Below, one piece after another: positions 25,550-33,716 of a DNA stretch of 64,000 bases (its first letter is position 1; each line of letters begins with the position of its first letter). The notes under the pieces were generated by a model. It saw only the letters and a program-made list of their open reading frames with translations, searched no databases and had not been told where the DNA came from. This stretch comes from Roseateles sp. DAIF2 (GTDB lineage: Bacteria > Pseudomonadota > Gammaproteobacteria > Burkholderiales > Burkholderiaceae_C), in the NCBI RefSeq assembly GCF_015624425.1, contig NZ_CP049919.1, positions 248,001 to 312,000 of the forward strand. The letters run 5' to 3'. Made by a program: the position numbers and the translations under genes.

Positions 25550-25945
25550 TCAGACTGCGGTACTCGCGCCGAGCTTGGCCAGCGGCACCCAGCCGGAGGC
25601 CGCGCCGTTCGGGGTCTCGCACCAGGACCATCCATTCAAGGTCCGGCTGCCCAGCAGCAGGTCGCCTGCCCGCACATCGAGCTCTCTCGCCGTGTAATCC
25701 TCGCGTGCCCGGGCGGTCCTGGTCGTCGTGCTTTTTTCTTCTTCTTCGCCGATGTACTCGATGATCTGCGCCGGCACCCAGCCGCCCTGCTGTCCCGGCG
25801 TTTCGCAGAAGAACCAGTCGTCCCAGCCTTCGGGGCCCTCGTAGCGCTCCCCGACCGAAAGCGGCGCACCCTTGCGGAAGGTGATGGGCTCGGGGTACTC
25901 ACTGCTGTGATCCTGGAGGACGAGGTACTGCTGCACAAGTGCCAT
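25550..25945 (-). CDS. Small protein with two SH3-like domains
   Basis: The 131-aa protein (start ATG 25945) appears to contain two variant SH3 modules. The first spans about residues 10-60 with WDDWFFCETPGQQGGWVPAQ; the second spans about 75-128 with DYTARELDVRAGDLL and WSWCETPNGAASGWVPLAK. The WxWCET/GWVP pattern in both halves suggests an internal duplication. There is no signal peptide, so it is probably cytoplasmic; the ligand is unknown. Confidence 0.78.
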   Translation of the reverse strand: MALVQQYLVLQDHSSEYPEPITFRKGAPLSVGERYEGPEGWDDWFFCETPGQQGGWVPAQIIEYIGEEEEKSTTTRTARAREDYTARELDVRAGDLLLGSRTLNGWSWCETPNGAASGWVPLAKLGASTAV

Positions 25946-26016
25946 GAGGGGGCCGGGTTGAAGAGGTGGTGGGAAAAAACCGTTGCCGGGAATTCTAGAA
26001 AAATGAACTTTCCCAG

Positions 26017-26553
26017 CTATCGAGTCTTGCTCGACGCCAGCACGCAAGCCAGGCTCAGCGAGCGGACCTCGTAGCCCAGCTCGTCCACATAGAGCCGTTG
26101 CGCCGCCTCGTTGAAGGCCCAGACGTTCAGGCGTATCTCGTGCCCGCCCCGGGCCCGGACCCAGTCATGGGCCCGCTGCATCAGCCCGCTGCCGATGCCC
26201 CGGCCGCGATGCTGCGGGGCGACCGAGACGGACCCGACGCGGCCGAAGCGCAGCGGCTGCAGCAGGCTGTGCGACTCCGTGGCCACCGCCACCGTCACGA
26301 AGCCGACCACCTGGCCGTCCAGCTCGGCGACGAAGAGCTGCCGGTCGCCACAGGTCTCGCCATCATCATCGTCGTTGCCGCAGGCCAGCGACGCCGCCCA
26401 ATGCGCCCGGTCGCGCTCGGGTTCCCCGCGGCCCGCGAACACATGGGGATGGGCCTCATGGTGGATGGCGTTCACCTCGTGGCCGAGGGCGCAGATCGCG
26501 GGGAGGTCGTCGGGAGTGGCGGGGCGGATGGAGGCGGGCAGCGGCCAGGTCAT
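26017..26553 (-). CDS. GNAT-family N-acetyltransferase
   Basis: The 178-aa protein has the GNAT acetyl-CoA loop VSVAPQHRGRGIGSGLM, the preceding strand GFVTVAVA and the final strand motif NEAAQRLYVDELGYEV. The acceptor substrate is not predictable. The stop lies 71 bases from the SH3 gene start; the upstream membrane gene ends 6 bases before its start. Confidence 0.9.
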   Translation of the reverse strand: MTWPLPASIRPATPDDLPAICALGHEVNAIHHEAHPHVFAGRGEPERDRAHWAASLACGNDDDDGETCGDRQLFVAELDGQVVGFVTVAVATESHSLLQPLRFGRVGSVSVAPQHRGRGIGSGLMQRAHDWVRARGGHEIRLNVWAFNEAAQRLYVDELGYEVRSLSLACVLASSKTR

Positions 26554-26559
26554 GCGTCG

Positions 26560-26940
26560 TCACCTTGTGAAGCCGAGGTAGAGATGCGCCAGCAGGGCCG
26601 CGCCTGCCAGGCAGCAGCCCAGGTGCAGTGCGATCCAGCGGAAGAGCTGGTAGTGCCGCTCGGTGTTCCTCTTGTCGTAGTGGTCGATGACCTCGGACAG
26701 CAGTACAACTGCCCCGACCAACAGGGCTGCACTCATCAGCCAGGCCGGGCCGCCTTGAAGGATGCCGATGCGCAAGCTACGACCGGTCAGGCTCAAGCGA
26801 TTCGTCAGCAGGCCGAGGATTCCGGTAGACGAGCAAGCCAAGGCCCAGCGCGGCGCACCACAAGCGTTCGTGGAGGGTAAAGAAGTTGGGTGTGGAGGGC
26901 GATGCGGTGGGAGGGGTGCTGGCCGCATCGACGCGTGCAT
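26560..26940 (-). pseudogene. Small membrane protein gene, apparently frameshifted
   Basis: Two overlapping minus-strand frames together make one plausible protein. The upstream frame reads NFFTLHERLWCAALGLGLLV and the downstream frame GILGLLTNRLSLTGRSLRIG followed by two membrane helices (WLMSAALLVGAVVLLSEVID; LHLGCCLAGAALLAHLYLG). A single extra base near 26823 breaks the joint: without it the sequence would read LLVYGILGLLTNRL. It is either a recent pseudogene or a sequencing error. No good start codon is seen in the upstream frame. No family recognised. Confidence 0.5.
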
Positions 26941-26973
26941 GCAGCCCCCTTCGGTGAGATCGTCGCGCCCTTG

Positions 26974-27516
26974 TCACGACCGGGCTCGCGCCAGCGCGCC
27001 GTTGGCGCGGCGTATGAACACCCAGTGCCAGACCCAGAAACCGATGGCCAGCAAGCCCGCGGCCGAGCCCAGCTGGTTCGGGATGAGCGAGACGATCTGC
27101 GCCGAGCACCAGCCAAGACCCGACACCATGCCGAAGGACTTGAAGCCGGCGAGCGCTGCCGGGTTGGTGGCGGCCTCGGCCTTCAACGACCGGGCCACAT
27201 TGGCGACGATGAAGAAGTCCTCGATGAAGTTGTAGGGCAGCAGGAACATCAGCCAGACGCTCTGGGGCCTGACGCCCTTTCTCGACGCGGGCGACACCAG
27301 CTTGAGCGTCTTGATGAGGTCCAGCGCGTAGAAGAGGATCAGCAGCAGGAACACTGCGATGACCAGCGCAGACCCGACCGGGCCGAACATCTGCAACTCG
27401 CCGAGGATGCCGGCGGCGGGGGCGTCCGGGGGCGCGAAGATGAACGGGTAGGCGAGGCCGATCCCGATGGGGATGCTGAGGAGGGCTTTGAGGAGGGTGA
27501 GGGTGACGCTTCTCAC
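26974..27516 (-). CDS. Integral membrane protein of unknown function
   Basis: The protein of about 180 aa has five predicted membrane segments (LLKALLSIPIGIGLAYPFIF; ALVIAVFLLLILFYALDLI; LMFLLPYNFIEDFFIVANVA; LGWCSAQIVSLIPNQLGS; LLAIGFWVWHWVFIRRA). I recognise no family. The likely start is GTG 27516; the longer frame uses TTG 27525. It is in a leftward run of small genes and follows an attC-like gap. Confidence 0.7.
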   Translation of the reverse strand: MRSVTLTLLKALLSIPIGIGLAYPFIFAPPDAPAAGILGELQMFGPVGSALVIAVFLLLILFYALDLIKTLKLVSPASRKGVRPQSVWLMFLLPYNFIEDFFIVANVARSLKAEAATNPAALAGFKSFGMVSGLGWCSAQIVSLIPNQLGSAAGLLAIGFWVWHWVFIRRANGALARARS

Positions 27517-27525
27517 GGCTGGCAA

Positions 27526-27613
27526 TGTTGAGGCTGAACTGCGGGCGGCGACTTGCCGCCATGAGTAGGCTCGAGCAACTGGTTAGCGCGCATTGATCTC
27601 GAGCCGGCTTGAT
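27526..27613 (-). repeat. attC-like palindromic gap (weak)
   Basis: On the minus strand, GCGCTAAC follows shortly after the DUF3592 fragment stop, then the hairpin GGCGGCAAGTCGCCGCC, then an end directly before the next gene's start. The layout resembles an integron attC site, but the 3' core is not a clear GTTRRRY. Low confidence. Confidence 0.3.
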
Positions 27614-27717
27614 TCACGACGATGGACTCTGTGAGTTTGCATATGGGACTAGCAAACTTATCGACGGCAGCTGAGGCTTGTATCGCACCGGCATCTTGCT
27701 GCCAACTGGGTACCGCG
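27614..27717 (-). pseudogene. 3' fragment of a DUF3592-like gene, cut off by IS256
   Basis: Directly beyond the IS end, the minus strand reads RYPVGSKMPVRYKPQLPSIS and stops at 27614. This is the typical C-terminal pattern of DUF3592 proteins (vGs.vpVrY.P..Ps.s). The matching N-terminal part lies on the other side of the element at 29108-29330. The two halves do not join exactly and some residues appear to be lost. Confidence 0.65.
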
Positions 27718-29107
27718 GGGGCTGTCTGAATTTCTGTGTTCGAGGCTCGGTGTAGGGCTCGCCGATTCAGACGAGCCCGCGCCGCATATTACGCGGCAGG
27801 TCAGGTAAATCGCTCGCCGTAGGCGATGGCGAATTGGTTCATGGCCTCCTTCCATTCCTTGGCCGCGCGGCCCCAGTCGGCCGTGATATTGCGCAGCGCC
27901 AGCCACAGGAGCTTGGTAGCGGCATCGTCACTGGGGAAGTGGCCGCGCGTCTTGATGATCTTGCGCAGCCGACTGTGGATGCTCTCGATGGCGTTGGTCG
28001 TGTAGATCACGCGCCGCACGGCTGGGCTGAAGGCGAAGAACGGGATGACCCGATCCCAGGCCCGGCGCCAGGTGGCCGTCACGGTCGGGAACTTCTGGCC
28101 CCAGGCGCTCGCCTCGAAGGCATCGAGTTCGGCCTGGGCCGCGTCAGCACTGGACGCCGTGTAGATTGGCTTCAAGGCCGCCGCCAGGGCCTTGCGGTCC
28201 TTCCAGCTCGCGAAGTCCAGGCTGTTGCGGATCAGGTGCACGATGCAGGTCTGCAGCGTCGTGGCTGGGAACACGGCAGCGAGCGCCTCGGGGATGCCCT
28301 TGAGCCCATCGGTGACGGCAATCAGGATGTCGGCGACTCCTCGGGTCTTCAGATCGTTGAAGACCTTCATCCAGAACTTCGCGCCCTCGGTGTTCTCGAT
28401 CCACAGGCCCAGGATGTCGCGCGTGCCATCGGGCAGCACGCCCAGGGCCAGGTAGATAGCCTTGTTGCGCACCACCGCATCCTCGCGAATCTTCACGCGC
28501 AGAGCGTCGAAGAACACCACCGGATACATCGGCTCCAGCGGCCGGCTCTGCCAGGCCGAGACCTCGGTCATCACGGCATCCGTCACGGAGCTGATGAACT
28601 CGGGGCTGACCTCGGTGCCGTACTGCTCGGCCAGGAAGCCCTGAATCTCGCGCACCGTCATGCCACGCGCGTACATGGCCACGATCTTGTCGTCGAAGCC
28701 GGTGAAGCGCCGCTCGTGCTTGGGGATAAGGATGGGTTCGAACGAGCCGGCGCGGTCGCGCGGCACCTCGATGCGCAACGGACCGTCCTCGGTCAAGACC
28801 GTCTTGGCGGACTTGCCGTTGCGCTGGTTGCCGGCCTCCTCCGGCTTGGCCGTGCCGGGCGGATAGCCCAAGTGGTGCGACAGCTCCGCGCCCAACGCGC
28901 GCTCGATCAGCGCCTTCTTCAGCGCCATGGTCGTGGCGTTGATCTGCTCGGCCGTCATCGGCGTCGAGCCGCCGGTCAGCTGCTCAATGAGTTCCTTGGG
29001 GATCGACGGCAGCGCCGTCATGCCGGCTCCCGCCGGCTTCTTCTTGGTTGGCATAGATGCTCCTGGTCGTCATGCTATGCCTCGCACACAAAAATCCTGA
29101 CAGGCTC
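27718..29107 (-). mobile_element. IS256-family insertion sequence, about 1.39 kb
   Basis: A single transposase gene lies between imperfect terminal inverted repeats of about 29 bp. The left end at 27718 reads GGGGCTGTCTGAATTTCTGT and the right end, read inward from 29107, GAGCCTGTCAGGATTTTTGT; both continue to CGAGGC, with about 22 of 29 positions alike. No 8-9-bp target duplication is visible in the flanks, unlike a simple IS256 insertion. The element interrupts a DUF3592-like gene. Confidence 0.85.
27801..29054 (-). CDS. IS256-family (Mutator-type) transposase
   Basis: The 417-aa protein is full length with the Transposase_mut architecture. It has an N-terminal DNA-binding region (ALGAELSHHLGYPPG), catalytic Asp in VVFFDALRVKIRED and in AVTDGLKGIPEAL, the C/H motif CIVHLIRNSLDFASWKDRK, and a final Glu in YTTNAIESIHSRLRK. 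The frame is intact, so the element may be active. It occupies most of the IS. Confidence 0.96.
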   Translation of the reverse strand: MPTKKKPAGAGMTALPSIPKELIEQLTGGSTPMTAEQINATTMALKKALIERALGAELSHHLGYPPGTAKPEEAGNQRNGKSAKTVLTEDGPLRIEVPRDRAGSFEPILIPKHERRFTGFDDKIVAMYARGMTVREIQGFLAEQYGTEVSPEFISSVTDAVMTEVSAWQSRPLEPMYPVVFFDALRVKIREDAVVRNKAIYLALGVLPDGTRDILGLWIENTEGAKFWMKVFNDLKTRGVADILIAVTDGLKGIPEALAAVFPATTLQTCIVHLIRNSLDFASWKDRKALAAALKPIYTASSADAAQAELDAFEASAWGQKFPTVTATWRRAWDRVIPFFAFSPAVRRVIYTTNAIESIHSRLRKIIKTRGHFPSDDAATKLLWLALRNITADWGRAAKEWKEAMNQFAIAYGERFT

Positions 29108-29330
29108 TCTTTTTGCACTCCACCGGCTTTGTTTTCCCCATCGGAACAAACCGGTAGTGAACAACGTGGACTTCATCGCGCTCATATCCCAGGATCTCGG
29201 CCTCGGCAAGAAGGCCAGTCTCCATCAGGATCTCACGTTCTTTCTGCACGGACTTCGAACTGAGCACGATCAAAGCAATGACAAGGCCAGTGATCGTGAT
29301 GGTGACGAAGATCCATGCAAAGTTGTTCAT
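29108..29330 (-). pseudogene. 5' part of a DUF3592-like gene, truncated by IS256
   Basis: The minus-strand frame opens with a membrane anchor (WIFVTITITGLVIALIVLSS) followed by GLLAEAEILGYERDEVHVVHYRF, the start of a DUF3592-type extracytoplasmic domain. The native reading ends at about 29108; an artificial tail continues into the IS to a stop at 29070. The rest of the gene is at 27614-27717. Function of the family is unknown. Confidence 0.7.
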
Positions 29331-29412
29331 GCGCGCTACCGTTTGAGTTCACCCGAGCGTGTAGGCGTGCGAGGCTTACTGCAGCCCTTCGGGTGCAGTG
29401 AAGTGTCAGACC
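29331..29412 (-). repeat. attC-like site between CPBP and DUF3592 genes
   Basis: Minus strand: GTCTGAC overlaps the CPBP stop, a hairpin follows (CTGCACCC, GAA, GGGCTGCAG), and the end TGAACTCAAACGGTAGCG lies 5 bases before the next ATG. The AACTCAA end resembles the right end of classical attC sites, with a degenerate core. Confidence 0.4.
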
Positions 29413-30221
29413 GCATTGGCCGTCCTCCGAGTGGAGTCAACAAGCAATCGATGCAGAACAAACGCGCCAACCCCAGCGGCCACTGCCGAAGCCAGCCAAG
29501 TGGAAATGCCCACCTCATCCAAGAGCGACCCGCTCCGTGGCCCCTTCAGCTGCTCAAGTACAACGACCGCGGTGTTGACCGCCGCATGCAGCGCTATGCA
29601 GGGCAACAGAGACCTTGATCGCTCGAAGAGCCAGCCGAGCAGAAGGCCAAGCCATAGCGCCAGCAGAAACTGGTAGACGTTCATATGCGCTGCGCCGAAC
29701 AGCAGTGCGGAGTATGAGATCGCCGCCCAGCGCGGATGGCGGTTCAAGAACGCTCGAAGCAAGACTCCGCGAAAGAGCATCTCTTCCAGGATGGGTGCCA
29801 GTACGCAGGTGGCGATTACCGTCGGAAGATTGCCGGCAACCATGCTGGCGAACGCACTCTCCTCCCAACGGGAAAGTGGAAGCAGCCACTCGACGATACC
29901 CATGAGAGCGTGATCAAGAAGCAACACGAGCGGAACGAGCAGAAGAACCGGAGGAACCAAGAGCATCAACGTGGCTGAAGCCGAAGATTTCGTTGAATGC
30001 AGCAGGTTCCCGTAGGTCATGCGGCTGTAGTGCATGACGGACACCAGGACGATGCCATATGCCAGCACCATAACAAGCGGCTGAGCTTGAGCCTCTGTCA
30101 GCCCGGTGAAGTGGCGGAAGTCGTACAGAAGTGCGCTCAACAAGTACTGCAGAAGGAAGTTCGCAAGAAGAAGTAGGGCGGCCTGTGCGACCGAAGGAAA
30201 GTGCTCGTTGCTTGATTGCAT
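29406..30221 (-). CDS. CPBP-family intramembrane metalloprotease
   Basis: The 271-aa polytopic protein has the CPBP (CAAX protease and bacteriocin-processing, Abi) motifs: PILEEMLFRGVLLR (EExxxR), then LLFGAAHMNVYQF and IALHAAVNT supplying further ligands. Six to eight membrane helices are predicted. Family members process peptides or prenylated proteins and some confer bacteriocin immunity; the substrate here is unknown. It lies in a visibly AT-richer run of same-strand genes. Confidence 0.92.
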   Translation of the reverse strand: MQSSNEHFPSVAQAALLLLANFLLQYLLSALLYDFRHFTGLTEAQAQPLVMVLAYGIVLVSVMHYSRMTYGNLLHSTKSSASATLMLLVPPVLLLVPLVLLLDHALMGIVEWLLPLSRWEESAFASMVAGNLPTVIATCVLAPILEEMLFRGVLLRAFLNRHPRWAAISYSALLFGAAHMNVYQFLLALWLGLLLGWLFERSRSLLPCIALHAAVNTAVVVLEQLKGPRSGSLLDEVGISTWLASAVAAGVGAFVLHRLLVDSTRRTANAV

Positions 30222-30245
30222 CTGGGCGGGAACCGTAGCTGCGAG

Positions 30246-30338
30246 GTCTAACTTTCAAGCTCAGTGGACGGCGAAGCAGCCCGCTGCAGCGAAGGGTGAA
30301 GCACCTTGGTCCGACCGCGCGGTCTGGCCTTGGGTGAC
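30246..30338 (-). repeat. attC-like site between 30339 gene and CPBP gene
   Basis: The gap begins at the stop of the upstream gene, contains the palindrome GACCGCGCGGTC and ends in GAGCTTGAAAGTTAGACCTC, whose GTTAGAC fits the attC core GTTRRRY. TAGACCTC recurs at the end of the site at 31093 (and TAGATCTC at 31693). Confidence 0.45.
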
Positions 30339-30644
30339 CTACGGTTCATACGGATCGAAGTACAGGGAGTACGCATTCTCGAATGACTTGCCCAGCCGAT
30401 CTCCTTCAGCCCTGTCGCTGGCGACCACATCGCCCAGTAGGAGCATTGGCTTTGTGTCCGCGCCGGGCGCATGAACTACGTGCTCTACCGTCAATTGGCC
30501 CGTGAAACCTCTGGCGCCAACTGCAGCGAGCGGAAATGCCACCCGCTCTCCAACACGCGGCAACACGACAAACTCCAGTGAGCCGTGTATCCGGCCAACA
30601 GCACTGGTCGAAGTAAGTATCGAAAGATCTAGATCTACGAGCAT
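30339..30644 (-). CDS. Small protein of unknown function
   Basis: The best start is ATG 30644 (MLVDLDLSILTST), giving 101 aa; the frame extends to a TTG at 30662 that overlaps the attC-like core. The protein is beta-rich with alternating hydrophobics (LEFVVLPRVGERVAFPLAAV) and ends in FDPYEP. There is no signal peptide or membrane segment. No family recognised. Codon use is less GC-biased than in the core genes. Confidence 0.6.
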   Translation of the reverse strand: MLVDLDLSILTSTSAVGRIHGSLEFVVLPRVGERVAFPLAAVGARGFTGQLTVEHVVHAPGADTKPMLLLGDVVASDRAEGDRLGKSFENAYSLYFDPYEP

Positions 30645-30664
30645 TCGGCGCTGGATGTTCAACG

Positions 30665-30767
30665 ATTTAACTGAGTCGGGAGTTGCGGCCGGAAATAGAG
30701 GGCCAGATGAAATGGCGGACCGAAGAGGCCAGCCGTCGCCTAGTCGGCTTGAGCGCTGGGGTTAGGC
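30665..30767 (-). repeat. attC-like site between 30762 and 30339 genes
   Basis: Minus strand: GCCTAAC (RYYYAAC core) overlaps the stop codon of the upstream gene and is followed by GCTCAAGCCGAC, the pattern of classical attC left ends. The right side has CAGTTAAAT and CGTTGAAC, both fitting GTTRRRY. The next gene starts about 20 bases on. This is the most classical of the sites. Confidence 0.5.
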
Positions 30768-31088
30768 AACACCTGGCACCTCTTTCCAACTTTCCACGAG
30801 GCCCTCGTAATATCTTTCGGTTTGCTGCTTCACGGACTCGACTGTGGCGACGAACTCATAGTTGCTCGTATTCCAGCCCTGCAACCCGATGATGTTCCAC
30901 GAGTCGTCACAGTGGAGCAAGAGTAAGCTCGAGTCACGATGCAACTTGCAGATTGCGAGGTTCGGCACCGAACCCACGCGTTTGTCGCCCGAGTAGAGAC
31001 GCAGGCGCCCTGTAAAGCGGGCGCTCGCAGGTACAGCCGCGTAGGCCAACACATCAGCATCGTCGAGGAGGCGTGGCGGTGGTGACAT
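30762..31088 (-). CDS. Small protein of unknown function
   Basis: 108 aa, ATG start, no signal peptide. A beta-rich middle (ARFTGRLRLYSGDKRVGSV, then LLLLHCDDSWNIIGLQGW) precedes a C-terminal helix (SVKQQTERYYEGLVESWKEV). It does not match a family I know. It starts 3-5 bases after an attC-like end and stops inside the next, as in a gene cassette. Confidence 0.6.
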   Translation of the reverse strand: MSPPPRLLDDADVLAYAAVPASARFTGRLRLYSGDKRVGSVPNLAICKLHRDSSLLLLHCDDSWNIIGLQGWNTSNYEFVATVESVKQQTERYYEGLVESWKEVPGVA

Positions 31089-31092
31089 TGAG

Positions 31093-31135
31093 GTCTAGCG
31101 TTGAAGGCACGCCCGCTTGATTGACGGGTCGGAGC
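31093..31135 (-). repeat. attC-like site, short form
   Basis: Minus strand gap of 47 bases between genes: CTCCGACCCGTCAATCAAGC near the stop, then CCTTCAACGCTAGACCTCA running straight into the next ATG. The end GCTAGAC differs from GTTRRRY by one base, and TAGACCTC is shared with the site at 30246. Confidence 0.4.
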
Positions 31136-31690
31136 TCACGGTTCCTCAGCCATTCTTTTTACCAAATCGTTAAACCAGAACTGCTTTTCTCCATGTACAG
31201 CAGTGGTTCTAGCCCCCAAAGGGAACACGACATGAGTTGGTGGCCTAACAGTCCAAGTCTCGCGTTTTCCAGGTTCGCCCGTATCGCCAACAATTTCCAT
31301 CGCGCCGCGCCAGTGAGCGATGACGGCTGTTGAGGGGAGCACCGATTTACACCTGGCATGGAACTCAGGAGCAGCTTCGAGAGGGACGTCGATGTAGTCA
31401 CCCAACAGCAAGAGGTATGGAGTGCCAATCTTCAGAGATGGAACGTAGCCGAACTCGATGACGGCCCTGGGCGCTGCGTTCTTGACTGAGTGCACGACGC
31501 GACCCTTGTACCTTGCTCCGCACGGTTTTCCCTTGGCCGAGACCGTACGTCCCTCTACAACTTCCACGACCGCGACGGACTTTGCCTCGACATACAGCTC
31601 CCTGAGGGGGATCGCCACGGGCGGTGATCCCAGCAGCGAGCTGCTTGCAACAAACATTACGACCGCCAGAGCGCGAGCAGGGCTTTTCAC
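31136..31690 (-). CDS. Secreted protein of unknown function
   Basis: The GTG start at 31690 opens a signal peptide (ALAVVMFVASSSLLGSPPVA) of a 184-aa protein. The mature part is predicted beta-rich, with two cysteines (KPCGARYKG and HARCKSVL) that could pair in the periplasm, and VPSLKIGTPYLLLLGDYIDV in the middle. No family recognised. AT-richer than the core genes; cassette-like context. Confidence 0.65.
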   Translation of the reverse strand: MKSPARALAVVMFVASSSLLGSPPVAIPLRELYVEAKSVAVVEVVEGRTVSAKGKPCGARYKGRVVHSVKNAAPRAVIEFGYVPSLKIGTPYLLLLGDYIDVPLEAAPEFHARCKSVLPSTAVIAHWRGAMEIVGDTGEPGKRETWTVRPPTHVVFPLGARTTAVHGEKQFWFNDLVKRMAEEP

Positions 31691-31692
31691 GA

Positions 31693-31763
31693 GATCTAGC
31701 GCTTGAGTTCAACGGAAAGGCCAGCGCAACTGGCGCAAGTCCGCTGCAATGAGAGGTCAGAAG
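31693..31763 (-). repeat. attC-like site between 31764 and 31136 genes
   Basis: Minus strand: TTCTGACC after the stop, an inner hairpin (GCGCCAG, TT, GCGCTGGC), and the end GTTGAACTCAAGCGCTAGAT, very close to the classical right end AACTCAAGCGTTAGATGC with one core substitution. The next gene's GTG follows within 5 bases. Confidence 0.5.
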
Positions 31764-31997
31764 TCATCGCGGTCTGTGAAGAAGAACAAATGATTCCACT
31801 CGCTCCGCCGGAATGTGCAAGACGCCGGCAAAGTCAGTATCAAGAATTACGCCGTCGCCCAAGTAGCTCCACTCCGAGCGCAGGAACTTCGCGGAATACT
31901 CGCCCGCATCAAGGTTCACCTGTACGGTAGCGCGCCCGCCTACAAGCGCAACCTCATCCCCAACACGAAGTTCGGTTCCGTCTGCGTAGCGATTCAT
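31764..31997 (-). CDS. Small protein of unknown function
   Basis: 77 aa, ATG 31997. It begins MNRYADGTELRVGDEVALVG and continues with SEWSYLGDGVILDTDFAGVL, a pattern seen in small SH3-like barrel proteins of unknown role, some encoded near toxins as putative immunity proteins. That association is from memory and not shown here. It is the first gene of the cassette-like run after argG. Confidence 0.6.
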   Translation of the reverse strand: MNRYADGTELRVGDEVALVGGRATVQVNLDAGEYSAKFLRSEWSYLGDGVILDTDFAGVLHIPAERVESFVLLHRPR

Positions 31998-32206
31998 GAC
32001 TTCTAGTTAGCTAGGTAGTAGGGCGACAGTCTTGCCGCATAACACCGGACTTGCCAAGCAGCTACCTGCGACAAGAGCGAGTCTGGATAGGTGCTCGCCA
32101 GTGTGCAGTCGCAGGCCCAGGCGCCGCCCTAGAAAACCTATCCCTCCAAGTGGTGAGTGATGCGACAACCCATTGCGCTGGCATTGCCCATGTGCGGCCG
32201 CAAACA
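31998..32206. other. Gap between cassette-like genes and the argG terminator
   Basis: No gene is supported. GTGTTATGC on the minus strand near 32040 resembles an attC end, but no full site can be drawn. No integron integrase gene or attI site was found here. Confidence 0.4.
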
Positions 32207-32232
32207 AAACGGCCACCCGAAGGTGGCCGTTT
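32207..32232 (-). terminator. argG terminator
   Basis: An 11-bp perfect stem AAACGGCCACC, loop CGAA, GGTGGCCGTTT. On the minus strand it is followed by TTGTTTG. A diverged copy occurs at about 11365-11392 next to the OLD gene. Confidence 0.85.
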
Positions 32233-32278
32233 CTTTCTCATTCATCCATCGTCACGCGAGCAAACGCCCGCGCCAGGG

Positions 32279-33688
<1,410 letters not shown>

Positions 33689-33716
33689 CTATTCTAGGCG
33701 GCGGCTTTGGCGGGCC

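Noticed and set aside
24679-26553. Cupin, NIPSNAP, SH3 and GNAT genes as further integron cassettes.
   Set aside because: Same orientation, but their gaps show no attC-like ends or palindromes, and several genes are only a few bases apart.
27658-27906. 82-aa minus-strand frame crossing the left end of the IS256 element.
   Set aside because: It is a chimera of out-of-frame transposase and flanking sequence; the meaningful reading of the flank is the DUF3592 fragment in another frame.
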